The notes under the pieces are model-generated. The model saw only the letters and a program-made list of their open reading frames with translations. It searched no databases and was not told the origin of the DNA. The position numbers were made by a program, and so were the translations under genes. A stretch of 64,000 nt of DNA from Coprococcus phoceensis (lineage in GTDB: Bacteria; Bacillota; Clostridia; Lachnospirales; Lachnospiraceae): contig NZ_FNWC01000007.1 in the NCBI RefSeq assembly GCF_900104635.1, positions 1,897,421 to 1,961,420 of the forward strand. The letters run 5' to 3'. Of the stretch, positions 53,336-62,252 are shown piece by piece. Every line of letters begins with the position of its first letter. The stretch's first letter is position 1.

Positions 53336-54406
53336 TTATTCCTGATTTTCCGTATCTTGTGCGCTCTCCGTATAATCAGCCCTTGTATATCCTGTGAGTG
53401 TCTCGATTTCACTCGCAATCTCTTTCACTTTTTCAGACACTGTATACTCGTCCTTCGGGTACAAAAACTCATGCAGTTCCTGAACATTCTCTGCAAGTCC
53501 AAGCGGTATAACCGAACTTCCGACACCATCCACATTGCCATCTGTCAGCTCAAATGGAAATCCCTTCGCCTCGCCAAGCTGATACTGAGTCGCATCCGCT
53601 GCCAATCCAATCAAATTTTTCAGCGAAAAGCTTGTCGACACCTGTGGAAAGACTTCATCAATAATCTTATTGATTGTTCCAAGCTTTGTATGCAGCACTT
53701 TGTCAAAGATTTTTTCCAAAACCAGCCTCTGCCGCTCCGTTCTCGTATAGTCTCCACCTGCCGTGGAGCGAATTCTTGCATAGGTAACCGCCTGACTTCC
53801 GTCAAGGAGCTGATTACCGGAATGCTCAATGAACTTCGCTTCTTTACCAGCCACCTGCGCTGTCTCTTCCAAAAACTCATTCATGTACTGGACTTCCTCT
53901 TCCTTAATGTCAACCTCGATTCCGCCAAGCAGATCAACCGTATCCGCCAACGCTTTAAAGTCAACTGTTACATAATTTTGAATATCCAAATCCAGATTTT
54001 TATTCAGCATATTGATAGCATCCTGCGGACCGCCTGTAAAATATGCATTGTTGGCCTTTTTGATTTCTCCATTCATCTGCTCCGTCAACGTATCACGATA
54101 GACAGACACCATCTTTACTTCCTTCGTCTGATTATCAATTGTTGCTACAATGATGCAGTCCGCATGTGTTCCCTCTTCCAGCTGTCCTTCTCTGGAATCT
54201 CCTCCAAACAGCGCAACCGTTGTATATCCTTCCTGATTTGCTCCCTCATTCACTTTGATGTCTCCCTCATCAAATGATGTGACCTGAAACTTATCATACT
54301 TTAAAATCACATAGCCCACTGCCAGTAATACTGCAAGAATCACAATCTCTGCCAGCAAAAAAAGAACTCTCTTTTTTCTCCTCGATTTTTTTCTCTTCTT
54401 TTTCAT
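53336..54406 (-). CDS. LytR-CpsA-Psr (LCP) family wall-polymer ligase
   Basis: A 356-residue LCP protein, which transfers teichoic acid or capsule-type polymers from lipid carrier to peptidoglycan. A basic N-terminus (KKKRKKSRRKKR) precedes one transmembrane helix (about 15-36). The LCP core shows FGGDSREG, THADCIIVATID, MVSVYRDT, VDLLGGIEVDI and ARIRSTAGGDYTRTERQRLV with the catalytic arginines and aspartates. It is about half identical to the LCP protein encoded just upstream, so the two arose by tandem duplication. I prefer ATG 54406; an ATG at 54436 has its ribosome site in contact with the start codon. Confidence 0.9.
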   Translation of the reverse strand: MKKKRKKSRRKKRVLFLLAEIVILAVLLAVGYVILKYDKFQVTSFDEGDIKVNEGANQEGYTTVALFGGDSREGQLEEGTHADCIIVATIDNQTKEVKMVSVYRDTLTEQMNGEIKKANNAYFTGGPQDAINMLNKNLDLDIQNYVTVDFKALADTVDLLGGIEVDIKEEEVQYMNEFLEETAQVAGKEAKFIEHSGNQLLDGSQAVTYARIRSTAGGDYTRTERQRLVLEKIFDKVLHTKLGTINKIIDEVFPQVSTSFSLKNLIGLAADATQYQLGEAKGFPFELTDGNVDGVGSSVIPLGLAENVQELHEFLYPKDEYTVSEKVKEIASEIETLTGYTRADYTESAQDTENQE

Positions 54407-54462
54407 CAAACCAATTCCCTTCTTAATATTTATCATCCCCTATTGAAATAAGCATCCCCAGC

Positions 54463-55857
54463 CTATCTATGTTTCTCTTTGGGAATGCTTATACTCTCAA
54501 TATCCGTTGGCGGATCTGTTGGCTCCGTCGGTGGATCCGTCGGCTCTGCAGGCGGATCTGTTGGTTCCGTCGGCGGGTCCGTCGGCTCTGTAGGCGGGTC
54601 CGTCGGCTCCGTCGGCGGACTTTCCGGTTCTACTGGCTGCTGCGGCTCCTGCGGAGTTACCGGTTCTTCCGGCGCGACCTGCTCGCCTGTACTTTCCTCA
54701 CTGCTATCATTGCCATTGCTGTTATTATTATAACTATTATTATAATTCTGATTCTCCTGTGTCTCACCAGACGCTTCCCCTGATTGCTCTGCGCTGCTGT
54801 CTGACTGGCTTGTCCCAAGCTCTGCCTTGATCGCACTGTCAATACTCTGTACTTTTGCCGAAGGCTGATAATCAACCGTTCCATATAGGAATTCATGAAG
54901 CATTTTCACATTTGTAAGTAGATCTGTGGGAATCACAATACTTCCTTTTCCTGGAATGGTATCCGTTGTCTTTTCCATCGGAAATCCTGTTGTCTCCGCG
55001 ATCTTATATTTCGCAAACGACTTTGCGTAATTTAAGATTTCCGTAATACTCAGGCTTGTCTTTATTTTCGGAAATACCTGATCGATAATTTTATTGATTG
55101 TCACCAAATCACTTTTTACGGCTTTTTCAGCAATTTTCTCAATTACTCTTCTTTGTCGCTCTGTTCTTGTGAAATCACTTCCCGCCGTAGATCGGATACG
55201 CGCATAAGTTGTAGCCTGAACTCCATCCAATGTCTGTAATCCGGCCGTCGTGATATGGTTCGCAGCCTTGCCTGCAACTGCACCTGTCTCATCAATAAAC
55301 TCGTTGATATACTGAACTTCCTCTTCCTGAATCTCAATCTCAATGCCGCCAAGCAAATCTACAACATCTGAAACAGCAGTAAAATCGACGGTCACAAAAT
55401 CCTGTATATCCAAATCAAGATTCATATTCAGCATATTGATTGCCTGCTCGGCACCACCATAACTGTACGCCGCATTGCATTTCTGAAGTGTTCCGTCTGA
55501 AAGATCTAAAAAACTGTCACGATACACAGACACAAGCCTGACTTCTTTTGTCTCATTGTTCAAGCTGGCAACAATCAGACAATCTGTTCTCGTTCCCTTT
55601 TCCATCTCTCCTTCTCTCGAATCCACTCCAAAAACAGCAAAATTCGTATATCCCACGCCCACATCTTCTTCCAGATCATTGACTACAATCTTTTCCTTCG
55701 GAATCACTTCTCGCTTTACCTTTCCAAGTTTTGCAGTCACATAGAATCCCGCTGATGCTGCAAGGCAAATAATAACGCCGCTGATGCACAAAGCAATCTT
55801 CTTTCCCCTGCTCAGGCGTGTGAACCAGTTAGTTAATCTCCCCTTCTTTCCTTCCAT
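54463..55857 (-). CDS. LCP family wall-polymer ligase with a Pro-rich repeat tail
   Basis: A 464-residue LCP protein with the same layout as its neighbour: basic N-terminus, transmembrane helix (about 22-42), then FGVDSREG, RTDCLIVASLN, LVSVYRDSF, VDLLGGIEIEI and ARIRSTAGSDFTRTERQRRV. After the LCP domain comes a disordered Ser/Asn/Gln/Glu region and then five to six copies of PTEPTDP, probably spanning the wall. There is no LPXTG motif; the end is ESISIPKEKHR. ATG 55857 has AAAGGGG upstream. It lies at the head of the LCP pair, directly after the DUF6020 gene, and probably attaches the polysaccharide made by the upstream genes. Confidence 0.9.
   Translation of the reverse strand: MEGKKGRLTNWFTRLSRGKKIALCISGVIICLAASAGFYVTAKLGKVKREVIPKEKIVVNDLEEDVGVGYTNFAVFGVDSREGEMEKGTRTDCLIVASLNNETKEVRLVSVYRDSFLDLSDGTLQKCNAAYSYGGAEQAINMLNMNLDLDIQDFVTVDFTAVSDVVDLLGGIEIEIQEEEVQYINEFIDETGAVAGKAANHITTAGLQTLDGVQATTYARIRSTAGSDFTRTERQRRVIEKIAEKAVKSDLVTINKIIDQVFPKIKTSLSITEILNYAKSFAKYKIAETTGFPMEKTTDTIPGKGSIVIPTDLLTNVKMLHEFLYGTVDYQPSAKVQSIDSAIKAELGTSQSDSSAEQSGEASGETQENQNYNNSYNNNSNGNDSSEESTGEQVAPEEPVTPQEPQQPVEPESPPTEPTDPPTEPTDPPTEPTDPPAEPTDPPTEPTDPPTDIESISIPKEKHR
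54512..54616. repeat. 21-bp tandem repeat (five units) in the LCP gene
   Basis: Five 21-bp units encode PTEPTDP repeats. Units 1 and 3 (ggatctgttgg...) and units 2 and 4 (...ggctctgyaggc) are most alike, so the array has a 42-bp higher-order period. A partial unit lies before it. Confidence 0.85.
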
Positions 55858-55886
55858 ATGAGTTTCCCCTTTTCTTTTGCTCAAAA

Positions 55887-57506
55887 TCAGTTGATATTAT
55901 CATACACTAAAATCTTTTTATCAGCAAGTATGAGGTGCTTTTTACTGCATCCTATCGCAATAAAAAACGGAACTGTAACTACAACTGCATATGCATATCG
56001 GAACTCCGCAAACACCGGTGTCGCAATCATAAGTGAAGCCACGATTGCAAGCACAGGGAAAAACACTAAAATTTTCTGTTTTTTGAAAATGCTGATCCAA
56101 AACATCGCAATTGCGATCCATGTATAAATCCCAATTCCCCAAAACCATGCTATTACCGGCATCGCATAAAAGAAACCTTCCACTTTTTCCAATCCAGCCT
56201 GAAATACTGATGGTAATTTTGAATCTCTTACCATTCCAAATATATTATCTTTAATCTCTGTCGACACAGCCCAGTATTCCACTCCGGGACACCAAAATCC
56301 TCTCGTCTGATCGATCTGTGCTTTCAGATATGTTCCTGGATATTTCATTCCAAGCTCCAGCCATAATTTCAAATACTCTTTTGCATGTTCCTTAATATAA
56401 TCCTGATTTCCTTTTTCTCGCACCAACGTTTTAATCGGATCTGAGATTGTACTGTCATACTCTTTTGGCACCCGTTCCAAATCTACAACTTTACTCAATA
56501 ATTCTTCCTGTTCCTGGGTCAGTTCTCCTCCATCTGTAATAACACGTGCAATGTGCTGTGCAGGAATGGATAGCGCTTCAATCGTATCCGGTTGTACCAC
56601 TTTATAGTGCTCCATAACAGGCCCCTTCACAAACATTACAAGAAACACAGTCGCAATACAGATGAGTCCCGTCTGAACTCTTTTTTTCTTCATGAAAAAT
56701 ATAATAAACGGAATACACAGCACATATGCATAAAATCCGTTGCCTCTTAAAAGACTTATAAGAATGCCTGTTATGAAGAATAAAATCCAGTCCACTTTTG
56801 TCTGTTCATTGCACTCCATTTTCCACAAAATCACAGAAAACAAAAGGACTATTGCTCCCATAAGCACGTCTTTCCACATTGTCACAGCATAAAACGCATT
56901 GATTGGAAAAACTGCATAGAAAATCAGACAGCCAATCAGATATATTCTTCTTGTCCCTTTCTGATACAGATAATAAATGACATAGGCATAAATCAGTGCT
57001 AAGACACACATTTGAAACATCACATAAATGGCAACACCTGTATTTATGCTGTCACTGATTAGTTTTCCCAAAAAGCAGCAAAATTTAATCATCAACGTCT
57101 GAATCCATGGCTGATGATTGCTGTAACTGCTAAGTCCGATTGCCTGCTCTACCTGCCATTCTGAATCCCACGTCACTACCCCCGGATATAATGTCAAAAA
57201 ATATGGCAGCCAGCATATCAGACAGATTCCAACGATTCCCCAATATAACTTTTTCGACTTTTTTCGCTCTTCTTTACTATCCATCATTTCAAAAGCTAAA
57301 ATCTTATCCCAAATAATTCCCAGTAAAATATATAAAATGATACTATAAAGAATGACACGTGCTGTACAAACACAAATCAAAGATAATCCTGAAAACCCAA
57401 GCACCTCATAATTTCCTAAAACCCAAAACACCGCAAATACAATTGATAACACTATTAAAAAATTGCGTTCCTTTTTTTCCCTTTTCCACTTTACTTCAAA
57501 CTTCAT
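55887..57506 (-). CDS. DUF6020 family polytopic membrane protein (possible GT-C glycosyltransferase)
   Basis: A 539-residue protein with about twelve hydrophobic helices and two larger loops. The first loop holds TLYPGVVTWDSEWQVEQAIG and NHQPWIQTLMIK, where acidic residues could form an active site as in GT-C enzymes that use lipid-phosphate sugars. A second external domain lies near residues 340-440 (SIPAQHIARVITDGGELTQE, GFWCPGVEYWAV). I identify it with DUF6020; the enzymatic role is inference. ATG 57506 has GAGGGTAAG. It overlaps no gene, but only 7 bases separate it from the GtrA gene, so GtrA, this protein and the GT2 gene form one unit. Confidence 0.8.
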   Translation of the reverse strand: MKFEVKWKREKKERNFLIVLSIVFAVFWVLGNYEVLGFSGLSLICVCTARVILYSIILYILLGIIWDKILAFEMMDSKEERKKSKKLYWGIVGICLICWLPYFLTLYPGVVTWDSEWQVEQAIGLSSYSNHQPWIQTLMIKFCCFLGKLISDSINTGVAIYVMFQMCVLALIYAYVIYYLYQKGTRRIYLIGCLIFYAVFPINAFYAVTMWKDVLMGAIVLLFSVILWKMECNEQTKVDWILFFITGILISLLRGNGFYAYVLCIPFIIFFMKKKRVQTGLICIATVFLVMFVKGPVMEHYKVVQPDTIEALSIPAQHIARVITDGGELTQEQEELLSKVVDLERVPKEYDSTISDPIKTLVREKGNQDYIKEHAKEYLKLWLELGMKYPGTYLKAQIDQTRGFWCPGVEYWAVSTEIKDNIFGMVRDSKLPSVFQAGLEKVEGFFYAMPVIAWFWGIGIYTWIAIAMFWISIFKKQKILVFFPVLAIVASLMIATPVFAEFRYAYAVVVTVPFFIAIGCSKKHLILADKKILVYDNIN

Positions 57507-57513
57507 CTTACCC

Positions 57514-57906
57514 TCAACTATCCTTTTTCTCCAAAAACAGTTTTCTCGTAACAAAATTATAGACCATTACAACGATTGTAGCACCAATTTTAGATATCAT
57601 ATAAAAAACTCTGAATTTTTCCACCGCAAGCCACATAATCAGCTGATTGATCCCCAAACCTATGATACTAAGTACAACAAACAGCGCAAACTCTTGCTTT
57701 TTATCTCTGTTTTCTTCTACCTCAAATACCCATTTCACGCTCATGACATAATTAAAAATAACAGACACCGCAAAAGAAATCCCACTGGAAATCAAATAAT
57801 TGATGTGAAATACTTCTGTCAAAAAGATCATGATACCATAATCAATGACAAACGCGCTTCCCCCTACAACACCAAACTTCATAATCTGCTTTATTAATTT
57901 TTCCAT
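57514..57906 (-). CDS. GtrA family membrane protein
   Basis: A 130-residue protein with four transmembrane helices and the GtrA family signature (KFGVVGGSAFVIDYGIM, VSVIFNYVMSVKWVF). GtrA proteins are thought to flip or deliver lipid-linked sugars (undecaprenyl-phosphate glucose type) made by a DPM-synthase-like GT2. That partner is encoded 18 bases upstream, and the likely acceptor enzyme, DUF6020, is 7 bases downstream. Confidence 0.9.
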   Translation of the reverse strand: MEKLIKQIMKFGVVGGSAFVIDYGIMIFLTEVFHINYLISSGISFAVSVIFNYVMSVKWVFEVEENRDKKQEFALFVVLSIIGLGINQLIMWLAVEKFRVFYMISKIGATIVVMVYNFVTRKLFLEKKDS

Positions 57907-57924
57907 CTCTTCACTTCCTGTTTT

Positions 57925-58839
57925 TTATTTCATCTGATTCAGCATCAGCTCATATAATTGTCTGTGTTTCTTTACAATTACATCTAAAATAATACCGCAG
58001 ACCCAAAGCAACATTCCCAAAACTGCTATCACACCGGACACAATTAAAGTTGGAAATCTCGGAACCAGTCCTGTTTGAAGATAATCCACAAATACCGGGA
58101 CAAACAAAATCAAGGTGATTGTCCATAGCACTGCCGCTATCAGAGAGAAAAACGCAAACGGGCGATATTCTCGAAACAACGTCGCAATTGTCTTTAACAC
58201 TTTCATTCCATCAGAAAACGTATTCAGTTTCGAATCACTTCCCTCCGGTCTGTCTCTATAAACAACTGGAATTTCCTCAAGCAAGAAGTTCTTGTCCACT
58301 GCATGAATAGTCATCTCCGTTTCTATCTCGAACCCTTTTGACAATACCGGGAACGACTTTACAAACATCCTGCTGAATGCCCTGTATCCCGTCATGATAT
58401 CTTTGACCTCATTTCCGAATAGCTTGTTGATAAAAAAACGCACTGTCCGGTTTCCCATATTATGAAATGGTCTCTTATTTTCTGTAAAATAGGTAGATGA
58501 GAGACGGTCGCCGATTACCATATCCACACCTTTGTTCAATACTTTGTCCACCATCTCTCTCGCGTGCTCTGCCGGATATGTATCATCTCCGTCAATCATC
58601 AGATAGCAGTCCGCATCAATCTCACGGAACATACTCCTGATGACATTTCCCTTTCCCTGACGATATTCATATCTGACTACCGCACCTGCTGCTCTTGCAA
58701 TTTCATCCGTGCCATCTGTTGAATTATTGTCATACACATAAATTGTGGCCTCTGGCAATGCCTTCTTATAGTCTTCAATTACTTTTTTAATTGTGATACT
58801 TTCATTGTAACATGGTATTAATACTGCTATCTCACTCAT
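57925..58839 (-). CDS. Dolichyl-phosphate-mannose-synthase-like GT2 glycosyltransferase
   Basis: A 304-residue GT2 enzyme: Rossmann-like catalytic domain (VLIPCYNESITIKKVIEDYK, VYDNNSTDGTDEIA, MIDGDDTYPAE with the metal-binding DxD) and two C-terminal membrane helices (about 230-252 and 262-288), as in DPM1/GtrB proteins. It would charge undecaprenyl phosphate with a sugar for GtrA. ATG 58839 follows AAGGGG; the reading from 58857 adds residues without support. It follows the flippase by about 20 bases. Confidence 0.9.
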   Translation of the reverse strand: MSEIAVLIPCYNESITIKKVIEDYKKALPEATIYVYDNNSTDGTDEIARAAGAVVRYEYRQGKGNVIRSMFREIDADCYLMIDGDDTYPAEHAREMVDKVLNKGVDMVIGDRLSSTYFTENKRPFHNMGNRTVRFFINKLFGNEVKDIMTGYRAFSRMFVKSFPVLSKGFEIETEMTIHAVDKNFLLEEIPVVYRDRPEGSDSKLNTFSDGMKVLKTIATLFREYRPFAFFSLIAAVLWTITLILFVPVFVDYLQTGLVPRFPTLIVSGVIAVLGMLLWVCGIILDVIVKKHRQLYELMLNQMK

Positions 58840-58858
58840 AATTTTTCCCCTTCTCAAC

Positions 58859-60373
58859 TTATTTACGTATAATTCCAGTCACCCGTTTTATCAGTGCCTT
58901 GAATTCCCTCGGTTCAAATCCCATATTCACTACTACTATTGCCACAGCACTCACAACTCCGGCAGCCAGTGCATATACAAACCAAATAATAAAAGAATCC
59001 ATCTGCTGTGGTACAAATTTGATTCCTGCAAAAATCAAAAGAATACTCATCACAAGATTTCTCAACACTCTTGCTAATGATTTCCCACCAGAACCTTTGA
59101 CCAGTTTCTTATGGTTATAAATCATAACTTCAACAGAGCGGTATGCATACGAGCACGCTGTTCCAAACAGAACTCCCGCCATTCCAAATTTATGAATACA
59201 TAAAACAGATACAATAATATTGATTACTGCTTCCAAAATTGCCTGATACTGTGTCTCTTTATAATGTCCCGCTGCACAGATGATCGTAAGTCCCGGGATT
59301 CTTATATTCTGCAAAAGTACAATCACCGTAAACAGTCCTGCGATAACCGGTCTCATATAATTCGTGTCGGTCATATTCATTGTATAGACAGACACAAAAG
59401 GTAAAATCAACACTCCCATGCAGACCGTTACTATAAACAAAATAATGATATACATGTATTCATAGGTTGAATAACTTTTTCTCAGTGTCTCACTTTCCCC
59501 TTTTGAGATCACCTCTCCAAAACCTGCCGTCAATCCGTTGGAGAAAGATGTCAAAAGCATGTTAACTGCATATACAATTAAATTGTACACACCATATACA
59601 CTCACTTCTAACAAGGAACCTTTGCCAAGAAGAATCGTCAGCAAAACAACATCTGTATTGTTTACGATAATTCCAACAACTTGGTGGAGAAGTGCAGCCC
59701 CTCTCTGAGTCAAAGCAGAAGTAGACGGTTCTACATGAAAATCAAGTTCCGGATAGCGTTTCTTTGCATAGCGCTTTACCAAGAAAAGTCGCAGCATATA
59801 CACCCCTGTGGCAACTGCCTTTACCCATAATACATTTGCCCCCTGATAAATCAGTGCAATGGATAAAACCATATTCACAAGCGTTCCTGCTGACTGAATC
59901 AGAGCCACTACATAGCCCTCTTGGTTTGCTGTCAGCAATACTCTGTATTTTCCCAAAAAGAAATAATCCACAAGTGTACTGCTCGCCAGCACTAAGATCA
60001 TACTTCTTACAAGTGTGTTATCAAGCTGTCCGGAAATCATAAATGGATACACTACTGTAAGCACTCCTACCAGTCCGAGAAACAGCATCCCCGAACGGTT
60101 ATAGAAACGTCTTGCAGCAGACAAGACTCCATTTACTTCTTTTGTATTGTTATTTGCAAGCGGTGCATACAAGGCAACTACAGACGCCGTTCCAACCCCA
60201 GCCTCCGCAAGTCCCAAATATGCTAAAAACTGATTGATCGAAGTAATCATTCCGTTTATATTTGAGCCATACGCTTCCAGAAAAAATCTTGGCAATATAA
60301 TTCCGGATGCAAATACGATGACCTGCAAAAATAGATTTGCGACCATATTCTTAAATGCCTGTTCACTTCTCAT
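58859..60373 (-). CDS. Polysaccharide flippase (Wzx/MATE-like oligosaccharide exporter)
   Basis: A 504-residue protein with about fourteen hydrophobic helices, of the polysaccharide transport/MOP group. The N-terminal NLFLQVIVFASGIILPRFFLEAYG and TSINQFLAYLGLAEAGVGTA blocks, and the central VYGVYNLIVYAVNMLLTSFSNGLTAGFG, fit flippases that carry undecaprenyl-linked repeat units to the outer face. A ladder polymerase (Wzy) is not seen in the window. The start overlaps the end of the GT14 gene by 11 bases. Confidence 0.88.
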   Translation of the reverse strand: MRSEQAFKNMVANLFLQVIVFASGIILPRFFLEAYGSNINGMITSINQFLAYLGLAEAGVGTASVVALYAPLANNNTKEVNGVLSAARRFYNRSGMLFLGLVGVLTVVYPFMISGQLDNTLVRSMILVLASSTLVDYFFLGKYRVLLTANQEGYVVALIQSAGTLVNMVLSIALIYQGANVLWVKAVATGVYMLRLFLVKRYAKKRYPELDFHVEPSTSALTQRGAALLHQVVGIIVNNTDVVLLTILLGKGSLLEVSVYGVYNLIVYAVNMLLTSFSNGLTAGFGEVISKGESETLRKSYSTYEYMYIIILFIVTVCMGVLILPFVSVYTMNMTDTNYMRPVIAGLFTVIVLLQNIRIPGLTIICAAGHYKETQYQAILEAVINIIVSVLCIHKFGMAGVLFGTACSYAYRSVEVMIYNHKKLVKGSGGKSLARVLRNLVMSILLIFAGIKFVPQQMDSFIIWFVYALAAGVVSAVAIVVVNMGFEPREFKALIKRVTGIIRK

Positions 60374-61268
60374 ATGATTTACCTTTCCTTTGTCTATCCA
60401 TAATCGTATTAAAAACTTTCTCTATAACAGCAGCATCCACTGTCTCATCAAATTTACGCGCAAACAAATGTGGTGCTTGCATCAGTTCCTCATAATCATT
60501 CTCTCTCCATACATATGGATTCCCTCGTTTCCAATCAATCAGACGCAGGCTGGCAAAATAGTCATCTTCCAGCGAAAAGACTTTTTTTCTGTATTTACCT
60601 GAATTCCAGACAAGTGTCTGTATAAAAAACTCATCTGCGCAAAGTGTCGCATGAAACATCTTATAGATAAGTTCCTTATTTTCTAAAATAAATCCCACTA
60701 ATTCATGTGTAATGCTCACCCAATTTGCCCCAAGACAGTACTCCATGCTCTCCATATGACGCTTTATGCCAATTCTCCTCTGCAAAAACAGTGATACTTT
60801 TTCTACAAACCGAAGAAATCCATGTCCTTCTCGTCCAATTTTCTCCTGCAGCCAGTAATATTGTTCATATTTATATCTGGATTCCTCCCAAAACGTTTTG
60901 GGACAAAAATAGATAAATTCTTTTCCGTAGTGCTCACGGAAAAATTCATGTATCTCATCCTGCGTCTTAATCGGTAAATCCACACCACTTATCAAATGAT
61001 AATATTCATAGCCATGTTCCCACGCTGCCTGAAATAAAATCAGCTCACTTTGAATCTGACTATATCCTCCCCACTGTTCACGGACGTTCTCCACAAAATG
61101 CAAAGCAGATTTTTTCACCACACCCTTAAGTTCTTCTCGTTCAAACCTTACATCCATTCCTATATGAATATAAATGTCATTTCTCTCATCATCAAGCAAC
61201 ATCAGCAATTTTCTTAATAATGCAAACTGATGATGCGCTTTGATCAAATATGCATATTTTTTCATCAT
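60363..61268 (-). CDS. GT14-type beta-1,6-N-acetylglucosaminyltransferase-like protein
   Basis: A 301-residue enzyme of the core-2/I-branching (GT14) family. The bacterial signature is visible: KYAYLIKAHHQFALLRKL, IYIHIGMDVRFE, WGGYSQIQSELILFQAAW, HLISGVDLPIKTQDEI, and GANWVSITHELV with CADEFFIQTLVWNSG. It would add a GlcNAc-like or xylosyl residue to a saccharide; donor and acceptor are unknown. It follows the GT2 gene without a gap and overlaps the flippase gene. Confidence 0.85.
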   Translation of the reverse strand: MMKKYAYLIKAHHQFALLRKLLMLLDDERNDIYIHIGMDVRFEREELKGVVKKSALHFVENVREQWGGYSQIQSELILFQAAWEHGYEYYHLISGVDLPIKTQDEIHEFFREHYGKEFIYFCPKTFWEESRYKYEQYYWLQEKIGREGHGFLRFVEKVSLFLQRRIGIKRHMESMEYCLGANWVSITHELVGFILENKELIYKMFHATLCADEFFIQTLVWNSGKYRKKVFSLEDDYFASLRLIDWKRGNPYVWRENDYEELMQAPHLFARKFDETVDAAVIEKVFNTIMDRQRKGKSYEK

Positions 61269-62234
61269 TTACTTTTTCTTTTCCTCACTGATAAAGACTA
61301 ATTTGCGATACAATTCCAGATTTAAAAATAATATCATTGCCGATATTTTTCGATTACGATTAAAATACTTATTTTTTAGGATTCGAATCATATGCCTTCG
61401 TATGAATAAAACCAACTCTTTTCTGCCCTCAATGGTTCGATAGTTTTCTTCCAAAAGCATCTTATCAAGTACAATAAAGCGCGACCATAACCAAAGGCAC
61501 TCTGCTTCTTCCGTCAATGACGGAAATGCTTTCTGCACTACTTTGTAATTTTTCGTATATCCGTCTATAATATCATATAATTGTGGTCGATATGGCTTTC
61601 CTGTGATACTGTCCTCTCTGTGTAGATAATAATATTTCGGTTTCGTACCCACCGCAACTTTCTTGATTCTCTGCATCATATCCACAGTAAAGTAAATATC
61701 TTCATATAGCTTTCCTTTTGGAAAGCGCAGATCTTCAATGCAGCTTCTGCGAATCAGTTTATTCCAAATTTCTCCGCGAATTGTGTGCCCCTGCAGAATA
61801 CATCGAAATGCCTCTTCCCCACTACACACAAAATCTTTTTCCTCTTTCTGTTGTTCAATACGGTCACTGTAAACCTCGTAGAGTCCACACGTCGCCATAT
61901 CAGCTCCTGCCTCTGTCAGCCGGGTATACATATATTCTAGCATATCTGACTCAATATAATCATCACTGTCTATAAAAATGATATATTCCCCTGACGCATG
62001 TGGCATTCCTGCATTCCTTGCATCACTCAATCCACCATTTTCCTTATGTATCACTTTTACCCTCGAATCCTGTTCTCCGTATGCATCACAGATTTCCCCG
62101 CATCTGTCCGGAGTTCCGTCATCTACCAAAATAACTTCAATATCCGAAAACGTCTGATTTAAAATAGAATCCACACACTTATGAATATATTTTTCTACTT
62201 TATATACCGGCACTATCACACTGATTTTTGGCAT
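61269..62234 (-). CDS. GT2 family glycosyltransferase
   Basis: A 321-residue GT-A-fold enzyme. The N-terminal ISVIVPVYKVEKYIHKCVDS, ILVDDGTPDRCGEICDAY, NGGLSDARNAGMPHASGEYI and the metal motif FIDSDDYIE are canonical. The C-terminal third has a KLYEDIYFTVDMMQRI block, seen in capsule-type GT2 enzymes. The sugar and acceptor cannot be inferred. It is 18 bases after the GT4 gene and is followed without gap by the GT14 gene. Confidence 0.92.
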   Translation of the reverse strand: MPKISVIVPVYKVEKYIHKCVDSILNQTFSDIEVILVDDGTPDRCGEICDAYGEQDSRVKVIHKENGGLSDARNAGMPHASGEYIIFIDSDDYIESDMLEYMYTRLTEAGADMATCGLYEVYSDRIEQQKEEKDFVCSGEEAFRCILQGHTIRGEIWNKLIRRSCIEDLRFPKGKLYEDIYFTVDMMQRIKKVAVGTKPKYYYLHREDSITGKPYRPQLYDIIDGYTKNYKVVQKAFPSLTEEAECLWLWSRFIVLDKMLLEENYRTIEGRKELVLFIRRHMIRILKNKYFNRNRKISAMILFLNLELYRKLVFISEEKKK

Positions 62235-62252
62235 AATTTTCCTCCATCACTT

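Noticed and set aside
54463-54560. LPXTG sorting signal at the end of the repeat-tailed LCP protein
   Set aside because: The C-terminus lacks LPXTG and a hydrophobic anchor; the protein is anchored by its N-terminal helix.
54512-54616. Tandem 21-bp repeats as a CRISPR array
   Set aside because: The units are contiguous with no spacers and keep a protein reading frame.
54479-54733. Plus-strand open frame of Gly/Ser/Val repeats opposite the LCP gene
   Set aside because: It is the mirror of the PTEPTDP repeat, with no ribosome site; the LCP frame is clearly the coding one.
55857-57554. Longer N-termini for many genes (for example 57554, 55884, 51582, 48107, 46598)
   Set aside because: In each case a good ribosome site lies between the upstream start and the conserved protein start, so the shorter start was used.
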